Origin: JBCCIM01 sp965263205
GTDB lineage: Bacteria; Bacteroidota; Rhodothermia; Rhodothermales; JAHQVL01
Length of the DNA stretch: 64,000 nucleotides
Assembly: GCA_965263205.1 (NCBI GenBank)
Contig: CBDHHF010000034.1
Location: 343,779 to 407,778 of the forward strand
Direction: 5' to 3'
The first letter of the stretch is position 1. Each line of letters begins with the position of its first letter. Positions 25,769-33,770 of the stretch are shown here, piece after piece. Below the pieces are notes generated by a model that worked only from the letters and a program-made list of their open reading frames with translations, was not told where the DNA came from and ran no database searches. Position numbers and translations under genes: made by a program.

Positions 25769-26782
25769 TTGGGAGAACGATATTTTGCCGGTCTCGACAT
25801 CGGCGGCACCACCATCAAATCGGTACTCGTCAATACCAATGGCGAGCAGGCAAGTGACATCATTGAAGTACGTAGCCACGTAGCAGACGGGTACGAGGCA
25901 ACCTTCAGCCAACTGGAAAAAGCCCTGCACATGCTCGCAGAAAGCGCAAATACAACGCGCGATACCATCCATGCAGCCGGCATTGACGTGCCTGCAGCAA
26001 ACAGCGGCGGTGTTATTTGGGCCAAAGCAAACCTCGCACAGGACTGGGTGGGCATGAATATTCAGGAAGCATTTTCTGCACGCGCCAACCTGCCCGTATT
26101 TATGACCAACGATGGCAATGCAGCAGCACTTGGTGAGTACATGGTGCGGCGAAAACACTTCGGAAGCCTGCTGTATGTTGCACCGGGCACCGGACTGGCC
26201 GGCGGACTCGTGATGCCGGGTGGAAAAATCTATGAAGGTGCAAACGGACTCGCGCTTGAGGCAGGCCACATCTCATCACCATTCCTGGAAGAAGATGGCA
26301 ATCTGCCCGATTGCTCGTGTGGCTGGAAAGGCTGCGTTGAAGCATGGGTATCACTCGTAGCCTTGCGCCGGCGCATCAGCATCGAACTGGCTAAACCGGA
26401 ATGGCAAAACCATCCGCTTAACGACCCGGCCATCCCCATCCAGGAAAAAGCTTTTCAGCTTCGCGATTATGCTGAGCAAGAAGATCCGCTTGCCGTGAAG
26501 ATTTTCAAGCAGCAAGGCTTCATCTTTGGCTACGCAATCGCAGACCTCGTCCGCGTTTTTGACCCCGGACTTGTTGTAATTGGCGGTGGACTTGCGGAGT
26601 CTTCGTTCCGCGACCAGTTCCTCGTATGGGTTATGGAAGGATTCCATGATCGCGCCTGGCCCGTTTATTACAAGAGTCCCATAGAGCCAGACAAATTCAC
26701 CACTCATTTTGAATGGGCGCAGGGTGGGGATTCAGCCGGCGCGCTCGGGATGGGTTTTGCAGCGCTCGAAATCTTTGGCTAA
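25769..26782 (+). CDS. ROK-family sugar kinase (glucokinase-like)
   Basis: 337 residues starting at a TTG with the strong purine tract AAGAGGAAAAGGA just upstream. It opens with the ATP phosphate-1 motif FAGLDIGGTTIKSVLVN, has the sugar-binding MTNDGNAAALGEY with catalytic Asp, the ROK zinc site CSCGWKGCVEAW, and adenosine motif VIGGGLAESS. It phosphorylates glucose or a related hexose or N-acetyl-amino sugar. It has no DNA-binding domain, so it is an enzyme rather than a ROK repressor. Followed at 22 bases by pncA. Confidence 0.9.
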   Translation: MGERYFAGLDIGGTTIKSVLVNTNGEQASDIIEVRSHVADGYEATFSQLEKALHMLAESANTTRDTIHAAGIDVPAANSGGVIWAKANLAQDWVGMNIQEAFSARANLPVFMTNDGNAAALGEYMVRRKHFGSLLYVAPGTGLAGGLVMPGGKIYEGANGLALEAGHISSPFLEEDGNLPDCSCGWKGCVEAWVSLVALRRRISIELAKPEWQNHPLNDPAIPIQEKAFQLRDYAEQEDPLAVKIFKQQGFIFGYAIADLVRVFDPGLVVIGGGLAESSFRDQFLVWVMEGFHDRAWPVYYKSPIEPDKFTTHFEWAQGGDSAGALGMGFAALEIFG

Positions 26783-26804
26783 CCTCGCACTATTGAGTAA
26801 AACT

Positions 26805-27419
26805 ATGGAAGCGCTCGTCATCATCGATGTCCAAAACGATTTCTGTCCTGGTGGTTTGCTCGCCGTCCCCGAAGGTGACCAGGTTGTGCCTGTCATTAAC
26901 AACCTTGCCACACGTTTCGAGCACGTTATCCTCACCCAGGACTGGCATCCAGCCGGCCACCTTTCGTTTGCCTCGTCCCACGCCGGCCAGACACCGTTTG
27001 ACGTCATCGACTGCGACTACGGCCAACAGGTGCTCTGGCCCGACCATTGTTTGCAGGATTCACACGGTGCTGCGTTCCACAGCGACCTCCATGTACCCAA
27101 AGCCGAGTTGATCATCCGCAAAGGCTTTCGCAAAGGCATCGATTCGTATTCGGCCTTTTTCGAAAATGACCATAAAACGGCCACCGGGCTTGCCGGCTAC
27201 CTTCGAGAGCGCGGCATCACAACATTATACATGGCCGGCCTGGCGTTCGACTTTTGCGTTTGCTGGTCTGCTGTAGATGGCAAACAGCTAGGATTCGACG
27301 TCACTGTTATCGAAGATGCCACGCGCGGCATCGCTACCAATGGCTCGATGGAAGCAGCGTACAGCATGATGGAAGAAGCTGGAGTGCAGCGCGTATTCTC
27401 GCCAGCGCTGGACACCTAA
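26805..27419 (+). CDS. pncA: Nicotinamidase
   Basis: 204 residues from the ATG at 26805, chosen because it begins with the conserved first strand MEALVIIDVQNDFCPGG; upstream in-frame sequence overlaps the ROK gene. Catalytic Asp in DVQND (residue 8), metal ligands in TQDWHPAGHLSF, Lys in IIRKGF and Cys in FDFCVCWS. Converts nicotinamide to nicotinate in the cytoplasm; the product is used by pncB directly downstream. Confidence 0.95.
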   Translation: MEALVIIDVQNDFCPGGLLAVPEGDQVVPVINNLATRFEHVILTQDWHPAGHLSFASSHAGQTPFDVIDCDYGQQVLWPDHCLQDSHGAAFHSDLHVPKAELIIRKGFRKGIDSYSAFFENDHKTATGLAGYLRERGITTLYMAGLAFDFCVCWSAVDGKQLGFDVTVIEDATRGIATNGSMEAAYSMMEEAGVQRVFSPALDT

Positions 27420-27524
27420 TCGCGCATCTCGTTTCTAAAGCTGGCAGTTTGTAACTTCGTCTGCATCGCGTGCCCTGCCCTACAGGCTGTCATGGCAGCT
27501 TGTCACCATAAACTGTCATAGCGC

Positions 27525-28763
27525 ATGTTTTCACCCCCTTCCTCAGCAGCACCCGGCGCACAAAAACGCCTGCCCAGCCACATTTTCGACCTGCCGATAC
27601 AGGAATTACGCCGCGGCTATCGAAGCGACGTGTACTTCTGGCGGCAAAAGATTATTCTCGAAGAACATGCCCTCACCCCTCGGGCAACCATGCAAGTCTT
27701 CCAGAAAAAGGATGCCGTGCTATGCGGCATGGATGAAGCCATCGCCATCTTGAAAGTTGCAAGCGGGAGGTACAAAGACAATCAAAAAGCTTACAAACTC
27801 TTCGATCGCCTGATCGAACTCAAAGGCCAGGCACGGCAATCATTTCAGGTAGACAAAACGCGCTACCTACAGATTACCCGCGAAAAAACTGAGCTTTCCG
27901 AAGCGCTTGATGCGTTGTGGGAAGATGGTTTTGATACGCTCGACATTGAGGCGCTACACGATGGCGACACCATTGCCCCATGGGAAACGGTGATGCACAT
28001 TACAGGTGACGCGAGCCTTTTTGCACACCTGGAAACGGTTTATCTGGGTGTGCTGGCACGACGTACCAAAATTGCGACAAACGTACGCCGTGTTGTGGAT
28101 GCTGCCAACGGCAAAACGGTGTTGTATTTCCCGGCGCGCTTTGATCATTGGGCCGTACAGGGTGGCGATGGATATGCAGCGCACATTGGTGGCATCCATG
28201 GCATTTCGACGCAGGCACAAGGCGCCTGGTGGGGCGCAGACGCCGCCGGCACCGTCCCGCACGCACTGATTGCATCTGTTGGCGGCGACACGGTACGCGC
28301 CGTAACCTTGTTCAATGCCTCGTACCCGGACGTTAACCTCGTTGCTCTGGTCGACTTTGAAAACGACAGCATCGGTACCGCGCTCAAATGTGCCGAAGCC
28401 ATGGGGGATCGGTTGTGGGCTGTACGCCTGGATACGTCTGAAAACATGGTTGATCAATCCATGCAGCCACTGATGGGCCGGTTCAAACCTACAGGTGTGA
28501 TTCCGGAGCTGGTTGTGGCGATGCGCAAAGCACTCGACAACGCCGGCTTCAGCCACGTGCGCATCATTGTATCGGGCGGATTTGATGCTGAAAAGATCAA
28601 GCAATTCGAAGCCCAGCAGGTACCTGTGGATGCGTATGGCGTGGGCAATGCGCTGACCAGTGGCAACCGTTCGTTTACAGCAGATATTGTCCTGTTAGAT
28701 GGCAAACCCGCAGCAAAAGCCGGACGCACCTACCTGCCCAACCCACGACTGTCGCCACTCTAG
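27525..28763 (+). CDS. pncB: Nicotinate phosphoribosyltransferase
   Basis: 412 residues. Nicotinate phosphoribosyltransferase of the Preiss-Handler NAD salvage route, turning nicotinate and PRPP into nicotinate mononucleotide with ATP hydrolysis. Signature segments: an N-terminal YFWRQKIILEEH, LETVYLGVLARRTKIATNV, RFDHWAVQGGDGYAAHIGGIHG, GTVPHALIASVGGD, IVSGGFDAEKIKQF and DAYGVGNALTSG. It is placed 105 bases after pncA, forming a functional pair. Confidence 0.94.
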   Translation: MFSPPSSAAPGAQKRLPSHIFDLPIQELRRGYRSDVYFWRQKIILEEHALTPRATMQVFQKKDAVLCGMDEAIAILKVASGRYKDNQKAYKLFDRLIELKGQARQSFQVDKTRYLQITREKTELSEALDALWEDGFDTLDIEALHDGDTIAPWETVMHITGDASLFAHLETVYLGVLARRTKIATNVRRVVDAANGKTVLYFPARFDHWAVQGGDGYAAHIGGIHGISTQAQGAWWGADAAGTVPHALIASVGGDTVRAVTLFNASYPDVNLVALVDFENDSIGTALKCAEAMGDRLWAVRLDTSENMVDQSMQPLMGRFKPTGVIPELVVAMRKALDNAGFSHVRIIVSGGFDAEKIKQFEAQQVPVDAYGVGNALTSGNRSFTADIVLLDGKPAAKAGRTYLPNPRLSPL

Positions 28764-28837
28764 GTACCATTACAGGAATGTTGATGGGTTGTTCGTAATC
28801 CATGTTCGTAGTCCACATCAAATAAACGCCATGGTAT

Positions 28838-28890
28838 AAGGCCCAAAAACCTGTAACCTGCAACAGCAAACACAACAATCCGACAGGATT
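28838..28890 (-). repeat. Dispersed intergenic repeat, copy 4 (inverted)
   Basis: Read on the minus strand it is AATCCtgtcGGATT, GttgtGTTTGCTGTTG, CAGGTTACAGGTTTTTGGG. It is very close to copy 1. It lies between the convergent pncB and histidine-kinase genes and may serve as a terminator-like spacer. Confidence 0.8.
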
Positions 28891-28903
28891 GATGGGTTTG
28901 CAC

Positions 28904-31546
28904 TTAGGCCTCTACCACGGGCAATTGAATCGTAAACACGGTGCCGGCATCTGAACTTTCAAACGAAAGCGTGCCGCCGTGTCCCTGTGTGATGATATCA
29001 TAGCTCAAACTCAGCCCCAATCCCGTTTTGCTTATGTCCGCACGGGTTGTAAAAAACGGCTCAAAAACGCGCGGTTGATCTGCTTCAGGGATGCCCGGCC
29101 CATTGTCTTCGATCTGCACAATAGCGTGGCCGTTCTGCCGGCTGGTTTTGATGTGTATGGCTGGGCTCTGCACATGGGTAGCCATCAACGCCTCATGCGC
29201 ATTAAGCACTACGTTTTGCACAACTCTACCCAAGTCTTGTGGCACTACCTGCACCATAATGGCTTCCGCGGCAAGCGTGGTATTGATCCGAATCCCCGTA
29301 TCAGGCCGCTCGGTTTGCAGTCCGTGTACCGCAATAGCAACCAGCTGTTTGACCAAACTATTGAGTTCGGTCATTACTTTATTACCCGAAGAGCCGGCGG
29401 CGTGATGCATCATGTTTTTCACCACGGCATCCGCACGGGACCCATGTTTTGCAATTTGCGCAGTATTGCCCTCCAGATTTTCAAGCAGGAACCGTACTTC
29501 TTCTTCATTACCCCAGGATTCCCGCAACTCTTCAACCAAATCGAGATTCAGCGCTGCAAAGTTGTTTACGAAGTTGAGCGGGTTTTTTATTTCATGCGCA
29601 ATGCCTGTCGACAATTGCCCGAGTGAAGCCAGCTTTTCCTGATGAATCAACTGCGCCTGCGTACTTTTCAGTTTAATATGGGCCTCATCGAGTTCTGCAT
29701 AAGCCTGCTGCTTTGAGCGGTAGCCGTTGGCGACAAGGAACGTCGCCAGGCCGATAAGAAACAGGCCGGCCAGTAAGGCCCCCAGCCACAATTCCTGGTT
29801 ACGCTGCCGGGCCTCAAGGATTTCGATTTGCTGCCGTTGCTGGACGGTTCTGTATTGCTCCTGATACTCGGCAATGATCGATTGGCTGTCTGATGTAAGT
29901 AGCGAGTCTTGCAGGGTGACGTACGTTTTGTATGCCTCCAGCGCCCGGGAAGCCTGTCCTTGCCGCTCCAGAATATCCGCTTTTTGTTTGTAGATATCTC
30001 GACGTTGCACCAGGCTGCCAACGGCTTCCGCCTCGAACAACGCCTCTTCTGTTAGCGCCAAGGCCTCGTCGAATTGTTCAAGGCTCAGGTATGCTGTACC
30101 CATCTGGCGTAACACATTGGCTATGCCGGCCCGATCCCCCAAAGAACGTCCGATTGCCAACGCACGATCATAAAAACCGATGGCCTCTGTGTAGTTTTCT
30201 TGCTGTGCATATAGCGCACCAATATTAGAAAGCGAAGCAACCAGACCTCTTTGATCCGCCAACCGCTCTCTAATCGACAATCCACGCAAATAGTACAGCA
30301 ACGCCTCATCGAGATCCTCTTTAAGCGCGTAAATGCTGCCAATGTTGTTCATGGCCGTGGCAATACCGGACGTATTGGCAATGGCTTCGTTTACCTGAAG
30401 GGAACGCTCATAAAATTCGAGCGCGTCATCCGTTTGCCCCTGCGCTTTATAAACATTCCCAATGTTGTTCAACGCAGACGCCACCCCACGCCGGTCGTTC
30501 ACTTCTTCTTTCAATGCAAGCGAGCGAAACAGGTGTTTCAACCCTTCCTCGTAGTTGCCACGAGCGACCCAAACGGAACCAATGCCATGCAAAGCAGACG
30601 CAATACCGTTTTTATTTCCCAGGGTATCGTCCAGAGCGAGCGACTGCTCAAAGAGCTGTAGGGCTTCGTCGTAATTGCCGATTTTGTGCTGAATATTGGC
30701 AATATTGAACAGGGAAGAAGCAACTCCACGTTTGTTGTTCAGCGAATCTTTGATCGCCAGCGACCGCTGATGATACGCGAGGGCTTCAGCATACTTTCCG
30801 AGGTGGTCATAAATAACGCCCAGGTTGTTCAGCGACGTAGCAATATCGGGAAATGCTCCTACCGCCTCGCGTAGTGACAGCGCTTCAGCATAGTAGGCCA
30901 GCGCATCTTCATGTTTCCCCTGAATGCGGTGTACAATGCCTAGGTTGTTCAGCGCAGCTGCCACACCAACGGTATCATCAATCGATGCGTACGTGTCTTT
31001 GCCACGGGTATAAAATGTGATGGCATCTTTATAATTGCCCTGCAGATCATGCAGTACGCCAATATTGACCAGGCTTCGGGCAATTTGTTTGGTATCGCCG
31101 GCAGCACTGAACAATGCAAGTGCGCGCTCGAAATACGGCATCGCTTGTTGCCAGGCGCCCTGGTAGTCGTATGCCAATCCGATATTACTCAGGGTATGCG
31201 CCAGCCGGCTGTCATCTTGCAACGCCACAAAAAGCGTCTCTGCCGGCGCCAGCCACGTCAAAGCCTCGCTGTATTCCTGGCGATCCAGCGCCAATTGGCC
31301 CTTCAACATCAAGCCCTCAGCCAACAACCGCTGATTACCTGCCTGTTCGCCCCGTTGGATGAGTTCGTCAGCTAGTTCAGCTTTCTCTGCTGGCGACATG
31401 CCTGCCGTTTCTCGCTGCAATGTTGCTACGATCGTACTGTCTACTATGCTGCCAACAGATAGCTGGGCACCAACATTCTGCGATACGCTTAAATTAAGGC
31501 ACAGCAGGAAAAGGACGTACCGGGGGAGGGAGATAAAACGCAGCAT
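28904..31546 (-). CDS. TPR-repeat sensor histidine kinase
   Basis: 880 residues from the ATG at 31546 (a GTG eight codons upstream is in frame). A signal peptide (MLRFISLPRYVLFLLCLNLS) is followed by about eleven tetratricopeptide repeats (ALNNLGIVHRIQGKHEDALAYYAEAL and variants), a transmembrane helix near 590-610 (LWLGALLAGLFLIGLATFLV), a short coiled coil, the dimerisation/phosphoacceptor box with His651 in TGIAHEIKNPLNFVNNF, and an ATPase domain (VQIEDNGPGIPEAD; TGLGLSLSYDI). The periplasmic TPR sensor is typical of Bacteroidota kinases. No response regulator is adjacent, so the partner is unknown. Confidence 0.9.
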   Translation of the reverse strand: MLRFISLPRYVLFLLCLNLSVSQNVGAQLSVGSIVDSTIVATLQRETAGMSPAEKAELADELIQRGEQAGNQRLLAEGLMLKGQLALDRQEYSEALTWLAPAETLFVALQDDSRLAHTLSNIGLAYDYQGAWQQAMPYFERALALFSAAGDTKQIARSLVNIGVLHDLQGNYKDAITFYTRGKDTYASIDDTVGVAAALNNLGIVHRIQGKHEDALAYYAEALSLREAVGAFPDIATSLNNLGVIYDHLGKYAEALAYHQRSLAIKDSLNNKRGVASSLFNIANIQHKIGNYDEALQLFEQSLALDDTLGNKNGIASALHGIGSVWVARGNYEEGLKHLFRSLALKEEVNDRRGVASALNNIGNVYKAQGQTDDALEFYERSLQVNEAIANTSGIATAMNNIGSIYALKEDLDEALLYYLRGLSIRERLADQRGLVASLSNIGALYAQQENYTEAIGFYDRALAIGRSLGDRAGIANVLRQMGTAYLSLEQFDEALALTEEALFEAEAVGSLVQRRDIYKQKADILERQGQASRALEAYKTYVTLQDSLLTSDSQSIIAEYQEQYRTVQQRQQIEILEARQRNQELWLGALLAGLFLIGLATFLVANGYRSKQQAYAELDEAHIKLKSTQAQLIHQEKLASLGQLSTGIAHEIKNPLNFVNNFAALNLDLVEELRESWGNEEEVRFLLENLEGNTAQIAKHGSRADAVVKNMMHHAAGSSGNKVMTELNSLVKQLVAIAVHGLQTERPDTGIRINTTLAAEAIMVQVVPQDLGRVVQNVVLNAHEALMATHVQSPAIHIKTSRQNGHAIVQIEDNGPGIPEADQPRVFEPFFTTRADISKTGLGLSLSYDIITQGHGGTLSFESSDAGTVFTIQLPVVEA

Positions 31547-31681
31547 AAGCTCGAGCTGGTACAAGACCACTGTGGGTAAAGCTTGGTAAATGCGATTCCT
31601 ACGTTAAGATAAGTAATTGCTACTACACAACCGGTATACTTCTTACTGGTACTGGATTTGAATTTGGTGGCTCCAGCCGGC

Positions 31682-32023
31682 TTATTTATCCATCGATTTC
31701 CAAAGCGTATGCTGTGTCCAGGTCATTGGCTTTGCTGCTGCATCTTGTTCCACATCGGCCAGGCCATTCCGAGATAGTTCTTCCAGGGTCTGCTTCAGAT
31801 TCACACGATTTAAAAACGATGTCAATTCATCCCTGATTTCTTTGACGGCTTGCAACACAAGGACCCGCTCCGTTTCGGTGAGATCACCCAATACAGATTG
31901 CCGCAAAATCATCTGCCAGGTTTCGTCGTCTTTCCCCCCACTGGCGTGACGTTTGATGAGCGCTAAATAATCCAGGCACGGATGGCTCCGCAACCAAATA
32001 AGATCTTCTTGAGACAGCGACAT
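31682..32023 (-). CDS. Hypothetical protein
   Basis: 113 residues from the ATG at 32023, chosen because GAGGG lies 5 bases upstream; a longer frame to 32101 lacks that signal. Helical and acidic (SLSQEDLIWLRSHPCLDYLAL; LTETERVLVLQAVKEIRDELTSFL) without signal peptide. I do not recognise the family. It lies 136 bases upstream of the TPR kinase on the same strand and could be co-transcribed. Confidence 0.55.
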   Translation of the reverse strand: MSLSQEDLIWLRSHPCLDYLALIKRHASGGKDDETWQMILRQSVLGDLTETERVLVLQAVKEIRDELTSFLNRVNLKQTLEELSRNGLADVEQDAAAKPMTWTQHTLWKSMDK

Positions 32024-32425
32024 AAGTCCCTCGGCTTCTTCGATGAATGCGTGGTATCGAGGGGTAGCAAGCAACACTGACAAGATGATGCCAGAAGGCA
32101 CTTATTCATTTGGATCTATCTACATCGCTACAAAACATCCCCTTCCGGCCTTTTTTGCGCCGTTTGAGGATAAAAAGCAAATTGCAGATTCGAACAGGAA
32201 ACAACATTATCAGACATCAATATCAAACAACTCACCTCCCGGTTCGCGATTCAGGCCTGTGCAAACGGCATTTCTGAAGATGGCACAGTGCATGAATTGT
32301 AGTACCTAATCATGAAGGCGATCTGCCTTGCATCTTATTTCTCTTTTCGATCAGGCCGGCGTGCAGTATGCATTGTCAGCCGGGCTCCCCGACATATCTG
32401 TTCTTCTCTTCAGTCTCCCAGAATC
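32024..32425. other. Divergent intergenic region
   Basis: Separates the minus-strand hypothetical gene from the CsgG-like operon and must hold both promoters. I see no repeat or clear hairpin. Confidence 0.4.
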
Positions 32426-33721
32426 ATGTTGAAACCGTCGATTCTTCGCCGCTCAGCTGCGTGTATGTTATGCTGCGTGCTTTTCGCTTCAGGATGTACA
32501 GCGCTCCGCTACCAGGAGCCTGGACCTAATGACAGCAGCCACCTCCGCGTGCTGCATGCGCGGCTCCAGAAAAACCACAACGATGTCCTTGCCGCGCGCG
32601 ACATCGGTGCCATCTATCTGCGGCTGAATTATGCATCCACCGCCGGTCCATACATCGCACGCGCATATCAGCAATTGCCAACCGATCCAAAGACCATGTT
32701 CTACATGGGCCTCTACACAGAAATTGAGGAAGGCATGGAAGAAGCGCTTCAGGTGTATAGTGGTTATACAGATGTCTCCTATACGTCGCCGTATCGCAAC
32801 ATGATGATGGGCAGGTATACCTGGTTATCGGAACAGTTGATCAAGACCGAAATCCAGCAGCGGCTTGCGGAAGAAGCGTCATTGCAAACCGCCGGCGTTG
32901 ACGCTTCAGCCCTCGCCATTTTTCCGCTCCATTACATCGGAAGCAATGCAGAATATGCCCACCTTGGCCGCGCATTCAGCGAACTCGTGCTGATCGATCT
33001 TGCACAGCTTTCCCAGATCAAACTTGTCGAACGCATTCGCGTGAACACGTTGCTGGATGAGATGCAGTTGGCCGCAGACGGCGTTACAGATCCAACCGTT
33101 TCGCCTCGGCTTGGCCTGCTATTGGGTGCCGGCCAAATGGCAGGAGGTAACATCAATCTCGATTACAACGAGACCCTGAAGGTAGGCTTTGCTCAATGGG
33201 CTTCGAACACGAGCGATACGCCGGCGATCTCGGATCATAACGGGTCGTTGCAGCAGCTTATGCGCATAGAAAAAGAGGTTGTCTACACCCTCATCGAGCA
33301 ATTAGGTATCCAACTCACGCCGGAAGAACGCGAAAAAATCGAGCAGATTCCGACACAAAACATGCAAGCTTTTCTGGCCTATAGTCGGGGCCTCAGCTTC
33401 AGAGACCGCGGATTATACCAGATGGCGTCAACTGCTTTCACAGAAGCAATGGCTCTTGACCCGGGCTTTACACAGGCCGCTCAGGAAGCTGCCCGGGCTG
33501 ATGCGCTCGCAACTGCAGGCGGTGATGCCGCTGCCGCCATTTCCGCGGCCAACCAGGCAGCTGCTGCCACAGAAGATAGTGGGGGTGATCTGGTTGGCCT
33601 TCGCATGTCCATTTTGAGCAATGGTCCAGCCAATGCAGCCGGCCGGCAACCCGCTGCTGAAGCAGTAAGCGCACAGGGTGGTATCCTGCCAGCACCACCG
33701 AGCCTGCCAAACAACAACTAG
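32426..33721 (+). CDS. CsgG-like lipoprotein with TPR tail
   Basis: 431 residues from the ATG at 32426, which begins a clean lipoprotein signal (MLKPSILRRSAACMLCCVLFASGC); a longer in-frame start lacks one. The N-terminal part has TPR-like helices (VLAARDIGAIYLRLNYASTAGPYIARAYQQL); the middle (about 165-300) is CsgG-like: FPLHYIGSNAEYAHLGRAFSELVLIDLAQLSQIKLVERIRVNTLLDEMQL and LLLGAGQMAGGNI. A second TPR-like stretch and an Ala/Pro-rich end follow. CsgG forms the curli export pore; many distant relatives are periplasmic or outer-membrane lipoproteins of unknown role. First gene of a three-gene run. Confidence 0.8.
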   Translation: MLKPSILRRSAACMLCCVLFASGCTALRYQEPGPNDSSHLRVLHARLQKNHNDVLAARDIGAIYLRLNYASTAGPYIARAYQQLPTDPKTMFYMGLYTEIEEGMEEALQVYSGYTDVSYTSPYRNMMMGRYTWLSEQLIKTEIQQRLAEEASLQTAGVDASALAIFPLHYIGSNAEYAHLGRAFSELVLIDLAQLSQIKLVERIRVNTLLDEMQLAADGVTDPTVSPRLGLLLGAGQMAGGNINLDYNETLKVGFAQWASNTSDTPAISDHNGSLQQLMRIEKEVVYTLIEQLGIQLTPEEREKIEQIPTQNMQAFLAYSRGLSFRDRGLYQMASTAFTEAMALDPGFTQAAQEAARADALATAGGDAAAAISAANQAAAATEDSGGDLVGLRMSILSNGPANAAGRQPAAEAVSAQGGILPAPPSLPNNN

Positions 33722-33770
33722 CACAGCCCACAATCCCGTCTCCACTCCAATTCACACACTCCCAAGCACC

